A stretch of DNA of 19,636 nucleotides from positions 8,012-27,647 of the forward strand of contig JAJYOT010000024.1 in assembly GCA_021796015.1 (NCBI GenBank). Reading direction: 5' to 3'. The notes under the pieces were generated by a model. The model was not told the origin of the DNA, ran no database searches, and saw only the letters and a list, made by a program, of their open reading frames with translations. This document shows positions 1 through 6,967 of the stretch, in pieces. Position 1 is the stretch's first letter; each line of letters opens with the position of its first letter. This stretch comes from a bacterium (lineage in GTDB: Bacteria > Elusimicrobiota > Elusimicrobia > UBA1565 > UBA9628). Position numbers and translations under genes: made by a program.

Positions 1-267
1 AATCCCACCCTCTCCGTTTTTATAGGAAAGATTCGAAGCTGACAGACACAAACCAACGATTTGGTTTGCGGATGCAGCAGGCTCCGAGGGAGGCCAAAGC
101 GAAGCGTAGGCCGGATGAGGAGGAATCCCACCCTCTCCGTTTTTATAGGAAAGATTCGAAGCTGACAGACACAAACCAACGATTTGGTTTGCGGATGCAG
201 CAGGCTCCGAGGGAGGCCAAAGCGAAGCGTAGGCCGGATGAGGAGGAATCTCACCCTCTCCGTTTTT
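1..267. repeat. 123-bp tandem repeat (two full copies plus a 21-bp start of a third)
   Basis: Two nearly identical 123-bp units occupy 1-123 and 124-246, and a third copy starts at 247 but diverges after about 267. Each unit contains a perfect 7-bp hairpin (AAACCAA-CGAT-TTGGTTT; 50-67 in copy 1) and a G/A-rich stretch ending in GATGAGGAGGAATC. The period is a multiple of three, so a reading frame (66-299) stays open through it, giving a repeated 41-residue peptide. I read that frame as a by-product, since no ribosome-binding site or known domain is visible. The array may extend beyond the left edge. It ends directly before the cus promoter. Confidence 0.95.
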
Positions 268-271
268 TCCC

Positions 272-300
272 TTGCAAATTTTTCGGCGGCCTGCTATAAT
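272..300 (+). promoter_or_regulatory. sigma-70-type extended -10 promoter of the cus locus
   Basis: TTGCAA (272-277), a 17-bp spacer and a consensus TATAAT (295-300) preceded by TG one base upstream (TGCTATAAT, extended -10). The expected transcription start is about 306-308, almost on the ATG at 308, so the first gene would be leaderless or have a very short leader if it starts at 317. The 17-bp spacer is not the 19-bp spacing typical of MerR/CueR-activated promoters. No obvious operator palindrome is visible. Confidence 0.75.
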
Positions 301-307
301 TTAAGAG

Positions 308-664
308 ATGGCTTTTATGAAAACTCGGCTTTGGCAAGGCGTTTTGCGCGGCTTAAGCGCTTTTTTTCTCATCGCGGCCCTTATCCCTCGCGCATTACCC
401 CGCTGTGACGTAATGCCCTGTTGCGCGGCCAAATCCTGCCCCTCAAAACCCTGCCACAACGCCAAAACCTGCCATATTCAGAAGACCTCTCTCTTTCGCA
501 TTTCCGCGCAGTCTCCGCGCCCGCACAAAATGAATCCGATTTTGATCTCTCCGATTACAACACCCCCCCAATCTTTTGTTTTTTTAACCTTGTCTCGGCG
601 TCCCTTGACACATTCCCCGCCTGGACATTTCCTCTCTCTCGGACGTTCCCCGCCCCTGGCCTAG
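308..664 (+). CDS. Small Cys/His-rich exported protein preceding cusCBA (function unknown)
   Basis: A 118-residue protein with a basic N-terminus and a hydrophobic segment (about residues 8-30) that looks like a signal peptide. It is followed by a dense cluster of six Cys (33, 38, 39, 44, 49, 55) and two His (50, 56), in the pattern C..CC....C....CH....CH. The rest is proline/serine-rich without recognised domains. It sits 57 bp upstream of cusC, under the same promoter. Inference: a periplasmic metal-binding or metal-sensing peptide, or a regulatory leader ORF, of the metal efflux operon. ATG 317 is an alternative start, with GAGATGG five bases upstream. An overlapping frame is also open for part of the region, so this CDS is likely but unproven. 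Confidence 0.55.
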   Translation: MAFMKTRLWQGVLRGLSAFFLIAALIPRALPRCDVMPCCAAKSCPSKPCHNAKTCHIQKTSLFRISAQSPRPHKMNPILISPITTPPQSFVFLTLSRRPLTHSPPGHFLSLGRSPPLA

Positions 665-721
665 AAGTCGGCCGCCTGTCGTTTGTCTGATTCGTATTTT
701 TAATTCTTAACTAGGAGAAAA

Positions 722-1963
722 ATGTTTAAAATTTTAATTTTGCTGTTTTCAGTCTCTTCGGCCCGCGCAAGCCAGATTCCGCGGCGGGATCTTAATTCTC
801 TCATTGAGATCGCGCTCAAAAATAATCCCGCCATACTTAAGGCCAAGGAACATTGGAAATCATTGATGGCCCAGGTGCCGGCGGCGGCGACATGGGAAGA
901 CCCCCTGATTGGTTTTCAGCGCATGAATTTCCAAGGCGGCCAAAGCGCGGACTACTGGTCTATTGAGCAAAACGTGCCGTTTCCGGGAAAGCTCTCTCAA
1001 AGCGCCAAAATGAAACATCATGAGGCGATGATCGCTTACCAACAATATCGCGCCATGGGTCTTGATATTGCGTCAAGAGTCGCAATTGAGTATTACCGGG
1101 TTTCTTTCTTGAAAGAAACAAGCTCCGTCCTTAGAAAAGACGCCGATATTTTGCGAGAAATCGCCCAAGTCGCCCAAGCATCGGTCGCCTCCGGACGCGC
1201 GACGACAGATGAAGCCCTCTCCGCTCAAGCCTCAGAAATCCAAATTAAAAATGCCGCTTTTGAACGCGAACAGGAATCATTAGTTGAGGAAGAATCTTTA
1301 AACGCGCTTTTGGCCAAACCCGCAGGAACTCAATGGGATCTTTTAAATCCCTCTGACCCCAACGCCATTGACTACACCCCCCAAGAACTGGACGCGATCG
1401 CGGAGAAGATAAGCCCCGATTATCTATTGGCTCTTCATGAAATCATGCACGCAAAAGCGATGGTGGCATTCAATCGCCTCGGCTTTGCGCCGGATTTCCA
1501 GTTTTCGGCGACACAAGAAGCGCGGCCCTACGTCGCGACGATGCAGGAAAGCGTTTACGGGGTCAATCTCACGATCCCGCTCTGGTTTTGGAAGCAGGAA
1601 TCTTTGCTTAAAGCCGCCAAGGCCCATAAACAAGAGGCTGAAGCGGCTTCAGAAGATGCGCAAAATGAGATCCTTCGTCAAATCCATTCGGAGTTCATCG
1701 AAGTCAACTTGCACCGAGATTTAGCGCTCAGTTATGAACACGAGATTATCCCTCTGGCAAACGGCGCCCTCAAAATCGCGGAGAAAGGCTATGAAACGGG
1801 CCGAACGGATTTCGCAAAACTTTCCGAAGACGTGAGGTCTCTTTTAGACGCCCAACTCAAATATCCAGAGGAAGTAGAGCTTTACGGCGAGCATTTAGCG
1901 AAACTGGAGCGCGCCATCGGCGGCCCGCTCCCCGTTTTCAAAAAAGGAGCGACAAACCCATGA
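722..1963 (+). CDS. cusC: TolC-family outer-membrane channel of a Cus-type metal efflux system
   Basis: 413 residues with an N-terminal signal peptide (about residues 1-16), then two repeated alpha-helical halves typical of outer membrane efflux proteins. The helices are Ala/Glu/Gln-rich and carry phrases such as 'IEIALKNNPAIL' near the start and 'LHRDLALSYEHEIIPLANGALKIAEKGYETGRTDF' features near residues 325-360 that are characteristic of the OEP family. The protein should form the trimeric channel that exports metal ions past the outer membrane together with CusB and CusA. A good ribosome-binding site (AGGAG) lies five bases before the ATG. Its stop overlaps the cusB start by ATGA, implying translational coupling. 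Unlike E. coli CusC there is no lipobox cysteine after the signal peptide. The family is certain. The copper/silver assignment comes from the neighbours. Confidence 0.92.
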   Translation: MFKILILLFSVSSARASQIPRRDLNSLIEIALKNNPAILKAKEHWKSLMAQVPAAATWEDPLIGFQRMNFQGGQSADYWSIEQNVPFPGKLSQSAKMKHHEAMIAYQQYRAMGLDIASRVAIEYYRVSFLKETSSVLRKDADILREIAQVAQASVASGRATTDEALSAQASEIQIKNAAFEREQESLVEEESLNALLAKPAGTQWDLLNPSDPNAIDYTPQELDAIAEKISPDYLLALHEIMHAKAMVAFNRLGFAPDFQFSATQEARPYVATMQESVYGVNLTIPLWFWKQESLLKAAKAHKQEAEAASEDAQNEILRQIHSEFIEVNLHRDLALSYEHEIIPLANGALKIAEKGYETGRTDFAKLSEDVRSLLDAQLKYPEEVELYGEHLAKLERAIGGPLPVFKKGATNP

Positions 1964-3087
1964 AACAAAAAAAATTATTCTTTTTCGCGATATCTCTTTT
2001 CCTCGCCGTTATCGCCGGCATTTACTTCAAAAGCCGCAACGCTTCAATTGAGATTGCCGCCTCTTCAAAAAAGGCCGCCCCAAAAACTCTCTACCAATGC
2101 CCGATGCACCATCAGATTATTCGAAATCATCCGGGCCAGTGCCCCATCTGCGGCATGAATTTACGACCGATGGAGAAAATGAAAAAAGGCAACAGCAATG
2201 TGCCCGAGAGAGCCCCCATCTTAATCTCCTCTCAAAGGCGGCAATTAATCGGCGTCACCTATGGAAAGTCCGAAATGCGGGCGCTCACAAAAAATATCCG
2301 CGCTCCCGGCCGCATCGCTTATGACCCGCAACTCTATGAGGCAATCGAAGAATACCGCCAAGCCCTTGAAGCCTTGAACTCAGTCAAAAAAAGCTCTCAA
2401 AATTCCGAAGCGAATTGGGCGCGCTCCATGGAAAAAGCATCGGCCTTCAAACTCAAACTCTTAGGTTTGTCTCCCGCTCAGGTTTCCGCCTGGGTCAAGA
2501 ATCCGAGTCTCGCTCAAGGGCTTTTAGTGGGAAAACGCGGACAGGCGGTATGGGTCTATGCGGATGTTTATGAATATGACCTGCAATTCATTCATCCGGG
2601 AATTCCCGTGAAGATTAAATCCCAAACTCTCCCGGGAAAAGTCTGGACGACAAATGTCCTTTCAATAGATCCAGTGATCAACCCCACCACTCGAACCGCG
2701 CGCGTCAGAGCCCGGCTGGATGATGCCTTGGGACTGCTCAAACCCGGAACCTATGTGGATGTCACAATTCAATCTCCGCTGGGAGAGCATTTGAGCGTGC
2801 CGGAAGGCGCGGTTTTAAACACCGGGGAGAAACAATACGTTTTTGTGGCTAGGGAAGACGGGACTCTTGATCCGAGATCAATCCAGTTAGGAACAAAAGC
2901 CGGGGGCTATTACGAAATTTTATCGGGTTTAAGTCCCGGAGAAACGGTAACGACTTCGGCTAATTTTTTAATCGACGCGGAATCTCAATTTCAATCCGCG
3001 ATCCAATCATTCGCTCAACCGGGCAAAGACTCCAAAAACGCCGCTCCCTCGGATTCAATGGGCTCCATGCCCGGGATGAAGATGTGA
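1960..3087 (+). CDS. cusB: CusB-like periplasmic adaptor with N-terminal heavy-metal-binding domain
   Basis: 375-residue membrane-fusion protein. One N-terminal hydrophobic anchor (about 5-22) is followed by a heavy-metal-binding domain with the pattern YxCPMHH...HPGxCPxCGMxLxPM (C47, M49, H50, H51, C61, C64, M66), a known fusion in CusB/CzcB adaptors. The hairpin/barrel regions of the HlyD family follow, including 'LLVGKRGQAVWVYADVYE' and 'DPVINPTTRTARVRARLDD'. The C-terminus is methionine-rich (SMGSMPGMKM), a typical Cu(I)/Ag(I) ligand tail. The adaptor links the inner-membrane pump to the outer-membrane channel and hands metal to the pump. AAGGAG precedes the ATG, which overlaps the cusC stop. 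The Met-rich tail supports Cu/Ag rather than Co/Zn/Cd. Confidence 0.93.
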   Translation: MKQKKLFFFAISLFLAVIAGIYFKSRNASIEIAASSKKAAPKTLYQCPMHHQIIRNHPGQCPICGMNLRPMEKMKKGNSNVPERAPILISSQRRQLIGVTYGKSEMRALTKNIRAPGRIAYDPQLYEAIEEYRQALEALNSVKKSSQNSEANWARSMEKASAFKLKLLGLSPAQVSAWVKNPSLAQGLLVGKRGQAVWVYADVYEYDLQFIHPGIPVKIKSQTLPGKVWTTNVLSIDPVINPTTRTARVRARLDDALGLLKPGTYVDVTIQSPLGEHLSVPEGAVLNTGEKQYVFVAREDGTLDPRSIQLGTKAGGYYEILSGLSPGETVTTSANFLIDAESQFQSAIQSFAQPGKDSKNAAPSDSMGSMPGMKM

Positions 3088-3109
3088 TAAAAATCAACCG
3101 CACCCCTGG

Positions 3110-3145
3110 AAAAAAAGAAAGCGGCGCCTTTGTGGACGCCGCTTT
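3110..3145 (-). terminator. Rho-independent terminator (minus strand)
   Basis: A perfect 9-bp stem (AAAGCGGCG at 3118-3126 with CGCCGCTTT at 3137-3145) and a 10-nt loop. On the minus strand it is followed immediately by C and seven T residues (3116-3110). On the plus strand only three T follow, so it would be a weaker terminator for cusB read-through. Confidence 0.85.
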
Positions 3146-3187
3146 GACTACGGGGAAGACTCCGCTAACTCGGAGCACACCGCCTAC
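3110..3187 (-). ncRNA. Putative ~80-nt small RNA between cusB and the tRNA gene
   Basis: The minus strand carries a strong promoter (-35 TTGACA, -10 TACAAT) whose expected start is about 3186. It carries an intrinsic terminator ending near 3110. Together they define a transcript of about 75-80 nt. Its 5' half contains a small hairpin (CTCCG at 3175-3171, CGGAG at 3164-3160). The segment 3162-3145 is complementary to the anticodon arm and variable loop of the tRNA encoded 120 bp upstream on the same strand. A short open frame (GTG TGC TCC ... TAG) exists but has no ribosome-binding site. I do not recognise an Rfam family. The transcript may be a regulatory RNA, or this may only be the terminator of a longer tRNA transcript with an internal promoter. 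Confidence 0.5.
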
Positions 3188-3192
3188 GCTTT

Positions 3193-3222
3193 ATTGTAAG
3201 CCCTCTTATGCATGTTTGTCAA
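3193..3222 (-). promoter_or_regulatory. Near-consensus sigma-70 promoter for the putative small RNA
   Basis: Minus-strand TTGACA (3222-3217), an 18-bp spacer and TACAAT (3198-3193). It reads away from the tRNA gene towards the terminator at 3110-3145. No reading frame of useful length lies between promoter and terminator, which is the reason for calling a non-coding transcript. Confidence 0.7.
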
Positions 3223-3283
3223 GGGGATGGACAACGACCGCTGACTTTGGAGGGAAAGTCGCTATCCGCCGGAAACCGGCATA

Positions 3284-3357
3284 TGCCCCGCTCGGGATTC
3301 GAACCCGAATCTCCCCCGTAGTCAGCGGTGCGCTCTATCCAGTTGAGCTAGCGAGGC
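3284..3357 (-). tRNA. tRNA gene, anticodon read as GAC (Val) on an Arg-like body
   Basis: A 74-nt cloverleaf can be drawn by hand: acceptor GCCTCGC/GCGGGGC with one T-G wobble, D-arm GCTC-AACTGGATA-GAGC, anticodon arm CACCG-CTGACTA-CGGGG with one A-G mismatch, variable loop GAGAT, T-arm TCGGG-TTCGAAT-CCCGA, and discriminator A. CCA is not encoded. The seven-base loop puts GAC at the anticodon, which reads valine GUC codons. However, position 37 is T rather than a purine, and the D-loop with A20 and the general body resemble tRNA-Arg. The isotype is therefore uncertain and a degenerate copy is possible. It lies antisense inside the cus operon, between cusB and cusA. No clear promoter is seen upstream (above 3357), where a dispersed repeat begins. 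Confidence 0.8.
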
Positions 3358-3395
3358 CTACACCTTTGATACGGCAAAAGCCGCAAGAATGTTCC

Positions 3396-3447
3396 GACCG
3401 AGCATGGGCGAGGAAGTGCCGCTTCCAAGTCTGTTGGAGAGCGGCCA
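3396..3447. repeat. Dispersed ~52-bp repeat, copy 1 (related copy at 6747-6801)
   Basis: From GACCGAG to GAGCGGCCA this segment matches 6747-6801 with a few substitutions and small indels. The shared core includes GAGGAA.TGCCGCTTCCAA and GTCTGTTGG.GAGCGGCCA. It lies between the tRNA gene and cusA. The GAGGAATC just after it appears to supply the cusA ribosome-binding site. Confidence 0.8.
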
Positions 3448-3462
3448 CAGAGGAATCAAACT

Positions 3463-6400
3463 ATGATCTCTAAAATCATTTCGTTTTCGGCGCGCAATAA
3501 ATTTCTCGTTATTCTTTTGACTCTCGTGGCCTTGGCCTACGCCTTTTACACGGTCAAAAGAATGCCGCTCGACGCGATACCGGATTTATCGGACACTCAG
3601 GTAATCGTCTCCTCAAACTGGGATCAATCGCCCGAAGTATTGGAAGACCAGGTGACTTATCCGATCGTCTCGGCTCTTTTGGGCGCGCCTAAAGTTAAGG
3701 CGATTCGCGCGATCAATGAATTCGGGGTGTCTTTAGTTTACGTAATTTTTGAGGACGGAACCGACCTCTATTGGGCGCGTTCGCGCGTTTTAGAGTACCT
3801 ATCCAAAATCATTCCGGAGCTTCCCAAAGGAGTGAAAACCGCAATGGGACCGGACGCGACCAGTCTTGGTTGGGTCTATCAGTACGTGCTGGTGGATGAT
3901 TCAAAAGCGCTGGATTTATCTCAACTCCGCGCCCTTCAAGACTGGCACATTCGCTATCAGCTTCAAGCCGTTCCTGGCGTCTCTGAAGTGGCGTCCATCG
4001 GCGGATATGAAAAAGAGTATCAGGTCAAAATAAATCCCAGCGCTCTCTGGAGCTATCACATTTCGCTGACCAAGGTTCTCAAAGCCGTTTCAGAATCCAA
4101 CAGCGAAGCGGGCGGCGGCACGATCGAGTTTTCGGGAAGAGAATTCATGATTTTAGGGCGCGGTTATCTCAAAGGAATCAAAGACATCGAGCAAACTTCT
4201 GTCGGACGAGACCCTGAAACGGGAACGCCTGTTTTGGTTCAAGATATCGCCACAGTCAGCCTGGGACCCGCTCGAAGGCGAGGCGTCGGGGAATTCAACG
4301 GCCTTGGCGACGCCGTCAGCGGAATCGTCATCATTCGCAGCGGAGAAAATGCGCTCAATGTGATCAACCGCGTCAAAGAAAAAATAAAAGAGATTTCTCC
4401 CTCTTTGCCGCCCGGAGTTCGCATCATCCCGGTCTATGACCGATCGGGTCTTATCAAACGAGCCGTCGGAACGCTCAAAGAAACGCTCTTTGAAGAAATG
4501 CTCATCGTCAGTCTCGTGATCCTTCTTTTTTTATGGCACCCGCCGTCGGCCATGGTTCCGATTCTGACAATTCCGGTTTCCGTTTTTTTGGCTTTTATCC
4601 CGATGGCGGCTTTGGGCCTGACCACCAACATCATGTCTCTTTCCGGCATCGCGATCTCAATTGGAATTCTCGTTGACGGCGCGATTGTCGAGGTCGAAAA
4701 TGCCTACAAGCGTCTTGAGGAGTGGCAAGAAGAGGGACGCAAGGGAGATTTTCATGAGGTGCGCCTCAAAGCTTTAATGGAAGTCGGCCCTTCGGTTTTT
4801 TTCTCGCTTCTCGTTATCGCAGCCGCATTTCTTCCGATTTTCGCTCTTACCGGGCAAGAAGGCCGGTTATTTAAGCCTCTCGCCTATTCAAAAACTTTCG
4901 CGATGACGCTTGCCGCGGTCTTAGCCGTGACCCTAGACCCCGCAGTCCGAATGTTTTTTGCGCGAATGGACTCATTTAATATTAAGCCGCATTGGCTTAA
5001 CCGCGCCGCCGACGCCATTTTAGTCGGACGCTATTATCCGGAAGAGAAACACCCCATCAGCCGCCGGCTTTTTAAAATTTATTCGCCGGTGGTCAACTGG
5101 GTCTTGGAAAATCCGCGCCGAACGATTTTCTCGGCCGCCGCGCTTTTCCTTTTGACTCTGCCTCTTTTATGGCGCTTGGGATCTGAGTTTATGCCTCCGC
5201 TCAACGAGGGAACCATCCTTTACATGCCGACCACTCTTCCCGGAGTCTCGATAACGGAAGCCCGGAGGGTCCTTCAAATTCAAGACGAAATCCTCAAATC
5301 TTTCCCTGAAGTTAAAACCGTTTACGGCAAGGCTGGCCGCGCCGAAACCGCGACCGATCCCGCACCCTTGTCCATGATGGAAACGACCGTCGTTTTAAAA
5401 CCCCGAAAATTTTGGCCGACAACGCCTTGTCTCGGCGGACTCTGGAAATGCCATTTGAGTCAGAGGCAGCTGATCTCTCAAATGAATCAGAAGCTTAAGA
5501 TCCCGGGCTATCCCAATATCTGGACCCAGCCCATACAAAATCGCATCGATATGCTCTCAACCGGAATGCGAACGCCCGTTGGAATTAAAATTTTCGGCCC
5601 GAATTTATCCGTGATTCAAAAACTCGGAGCTGAAATCGAAGGAGCTCTTAATTCCGTGCCTGGAACTAGGCGCGCCGTGGCGGAAAGGACCGCCCAGGGC
5701 TATTACACCGACATCATTTTAAAGCGCCGGGCTTTGGCGAGATACGGGCTTTCAGTTGATGACGCAAATTCGATGATCGCCGCCGCCTTAGGAGGCGAGC
5801 GCGTGACGAAGACCATCGAAGGCCGCGATCGTTTTCCGGTGAACGTGCGCTATGCCCCGGACTTTAAAGACAGTTTGAGAAAAATCGGAGAAGTTTTGGT
5901 CCCCGTTTCCAAAGACGAGCAGATTCCATTGGCCGAGATCGCTGAAATTCGCATACGCCAGGGACCTGACATGATTCGAGATGAAAACGGCGAACTCTCA
6001 GGATATGTCTATGTGGACTTAAAAACTTCCGATATCGGGGGTTACGTCCAAAAGGCCAAGGCGGCCATTGCGAAATCGGTCACTTTTCCTTCGGGCTATC
6101 GTTATGAATTTAGCGGACAGTATAAACAGATGAAAAAAGCCGAGAAAAGACTTCTCGTCGTCGGCCCGCTCGCTCTTTTTCTGATCGTATTGCTTCTTTA
6201 TTTTAACACCGGCTCCTGGATTGAAGCCGGAATCGTCTTAGTCGCGGTGCCGTTCTCGGCCGTCGGCGCGATTTGGCTGTTGTGGATTTTGGGATATCAC
6301 CTCTCCGTCGCGGTTTGGGTGGGATTTATCGCTCTTTTAGGACTTGATGCCGAAACCGGCATCTTCATGCTTCTCTATCTCAATCTCGCAAAAAAAGCGC

Positions 6401-6669
6401 GCGCCGCCGCTGGGCGTCTTAACACACAAGCCGACCTTAAAGAAGCGATCCATGACGGCGCGGCCAAGCGTCTGCGCCCAAAAATGATGACGGTCGCTTG
6501 CGCGTTTCTGGGACTTCTTCCGGCCATGTGGTCGACCGGAACGGGCGCAGACGTCATGAAAAGAATCGCCGCCCCCATGGTCGGCGGACTTTTCACCTCA
6601 TTTATCTTGGAGCTTCTCGTCTATCCCGCGATTTATCTTTTGTGGCATGGGCGGGATATTGGGAATTAG
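3463..6669 (+). CDS. cusA: CusA-type RND heavy-metal efflux pump (inner membrane)
   Basis: 1068 residues, normal for the HME-RND family. It shows the N-terminal transmembrane helix and 'MPLDAIPDLSDTQVIV' motif, two periplasmic porter halves and 12 predicted membrane segments, with the central helix pair near residues 345-475 and the C-terminal set near 900-1060. The three methionines that bind Cu(I)/Ag(I) in E. coli CusA are present in their usual contexts: LYMPTT (M588), PLSMMETT (M638) and RIDMLSTG (M697). This strongly favours Cu/Ag over Co/Zn/Cd substrates. About ten extra residues between M638 and M697 include C656, C663 and H664. The pump is driven by proton influx and works with CusB and CusC. 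GAGGAA lies upstream of the ATG, supplied by the end of a dispersed repeat. A 375-bp insert separates it from cusB, so co-transcription is uncertain. Confidence 0.95.
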   Translation: MISKIISFSARNKFLVILLTLVALAYAFYTVKRMPLDAIPDLSDTQVIVSSNWDQSPEVLEDQVTYPIVSALLGAPKVKAIRAINEFGVSLVYVIFEDGTDLYWARSRVLEYLSKIIPELPKGVKTAMGPDATSLGWVYQYVLVDDSKALDLSQLRALQDWHIRYQLQAVPGVSEVASIGGYEKEYQVKINPSALWSYHISLTKVLKAVSESNSEAGGGTIEFSGREFMILGRGYLKGIKDIEQTSVGRDPETGTPVLVQDIATVSLGPARRRGVGEFNGLGDAVSGIVIIRSGENALNVINRVKEKIKEISPSLPPGVRIIPVYDRSGLIKRAVGTLKETLFEEMLIVSLVILLFLWHPPSAMVPILTIPVSVFLAFIPMAALGLTTNIMSLSGIAISIGILVDGAIVEVENAYKRLEEWQEEGRKGDFHEVRLKALMEVGPSVFFSLLVIAAAFLPIFALTGQEGRLFKPLAYSKTFAMTLAAVLAVTLDPAVRMFFARMDSFNIKPHWLNRAADAILVGRYYPEEKHPISRRLFKIYSPVVNWVLENPRRTIFSAAALFLLTLPLLWRLGSEFMPPLNEGTILYMPTTLPGVSITEARRVLQIQDEILKSFPEVKTVYGKAGRAETATDPAPLSMMETTVVLKPRKFWPTTPCLGGLWKCHLSQRQLISQMNQKLKIPGYPNIWTQPIQNRIDMLSTGMRTPVGIKIFGPNLSVIQKLGAEIEGALNSVPGTRRAVAERTAQGYYTDIILKRRALARYGLSVDDANSMIAAALGGERVTKTIEGRDRFPVNVRYAPDFKDSLRKIGEVLVPVSKDEQIPLAEIAEIRIRQGPDMIRDENGELSGYVYVDLKTSDIGGYVQKAKAAIAKSVTFPSGYRYEFSGQYKQMKKAEKRLLVVGPLALFLIVLLLYFNTGSWIEAGIVLVAVPFSAVGAIWLLWILGYHLSVAVWVGFIALLGLDAETGIFMLLYLNLAKKARAAAGRLNTQADLKEAIHDGAAKRLRPKMMTVACAFLGLLPAMWSTGTGADVMKRIAAPMVGGLFTSFILELLVYPAIYLLWHGRDIGN

Positions 6670-6720
6670 CACCGCAAGTCAAGGGAAATATTTTGTTCGC
6701 GAAAAGTAACTGCTCAGGTT

Positions 6721-6854
6721 CGTCATTCCGGCGAACGCCGGAATCTGACCGAGGCATAAGCCGAGGAAATGCCGCTTCCAAAGTCTGTTGGGGAGCGGCC
6801 AGTGGTAGGCTTTCTGAGAGTCTGGACTCCGGCTTAGGGATTGCCGGAGTGATG
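6721..6854. repeat. Composite palindromic repeat (REP/MITE-like)
   Basis: The left end has a perfect 9-bp hairpin (ATTCCGGCG-AA-CGCCGGAAT, 6725-6744). The right end (GACTCCGGC...GCCGGAGTGATG, ending 6854) is a second arm, and the outer ends CGTCATTCCGGC and GCCGGAGTGATG are inverted copies of each other. This has the form of the widespread 'GTCATTCC-GGAATC' intergenic palindromes. The middle holds copy 2 of the dispersed repeat (6747-6801). The stretch 6670-6868 has no gene apart from this element. Confidence 0.8.
6747..6801. repeat. Dispersed repeat, copy 2, inside the palindromic element
   Basis: Matches 3396-3447 over about 52-55 bp. It lies between the two arms of the composite palindrome at 6721-6854. 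Copy 1 lacks the flanking palindromic arms, so the core occurs both with and without them. Confidence 0.75.
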
Positions 6855-6868
6855 TGAGCGGATCATCA

Positions 6869-6967
6869 ATGACTCTCGGCAACTTCATTTTCTTCATCAT
6901 GGAGCTTCTGAGCTACCCTGCCATCTACACCGTCTGGAAGTGGCGCTACCATAAGGAGGAAAAATAG
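6869..6967 (+). pseudogene. C-terminal remnant of a different cusA-family pump
   Basis: An open frame of 32 codons encoding 'TLGNFIFFIMELLSYPAIYTVWKWRYHKEEK'-type residues. It matches the extreme C-terminus of CusA-family pumps (compare 'TSFILELLVYPAIYLLWHGRD' in the intact gene), but its sequence differs clearly from the local cusA. It therefore derives from another family member. All upstream domains are missing. Its end contains the AAGGAGG that serves the next gene, and its TAG overlaps that gene's GTG start. This suggests a former cusA-DUF2231 operon that lost the pump body. Confidence 0.75.

Noticed and set aside
1..246. CRISPR array
   Set aside because: The repeats are 123 bp with no separate spacers. 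No short repeat-spacer pattern or cas gene is present.
66..299. Open frame through the tandem repeat (repeated 41-residue peptide)
   Set aside because: It is open only because the 123-bp period is a multiple of three. It has no ribosome-binding site or recognisable domain, and the region reads as repeat DNA.
421..690. Alternative-frame ORF over the Cys-rich gene
   Set aside because: It lacks a signal peptide and ribosome-binding site. The overlapping frame has the meaningful Cys/His pattern and promoter position.
3110..3290. tmRNA or riboswitch reading of the hairpin-rich region
   Set aside because: I found no tmRNA-type split tRNA ends or tag frame and no riboswitch core I recognise. The tRNA is complete on its own.
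3084..3473. 129-codon plus-strand frame between cusB and cusA
   Set aside because: It runs through the minus-strand terminator, promoter, tRNA gene and a dispersed repeat, and resembles no protein.
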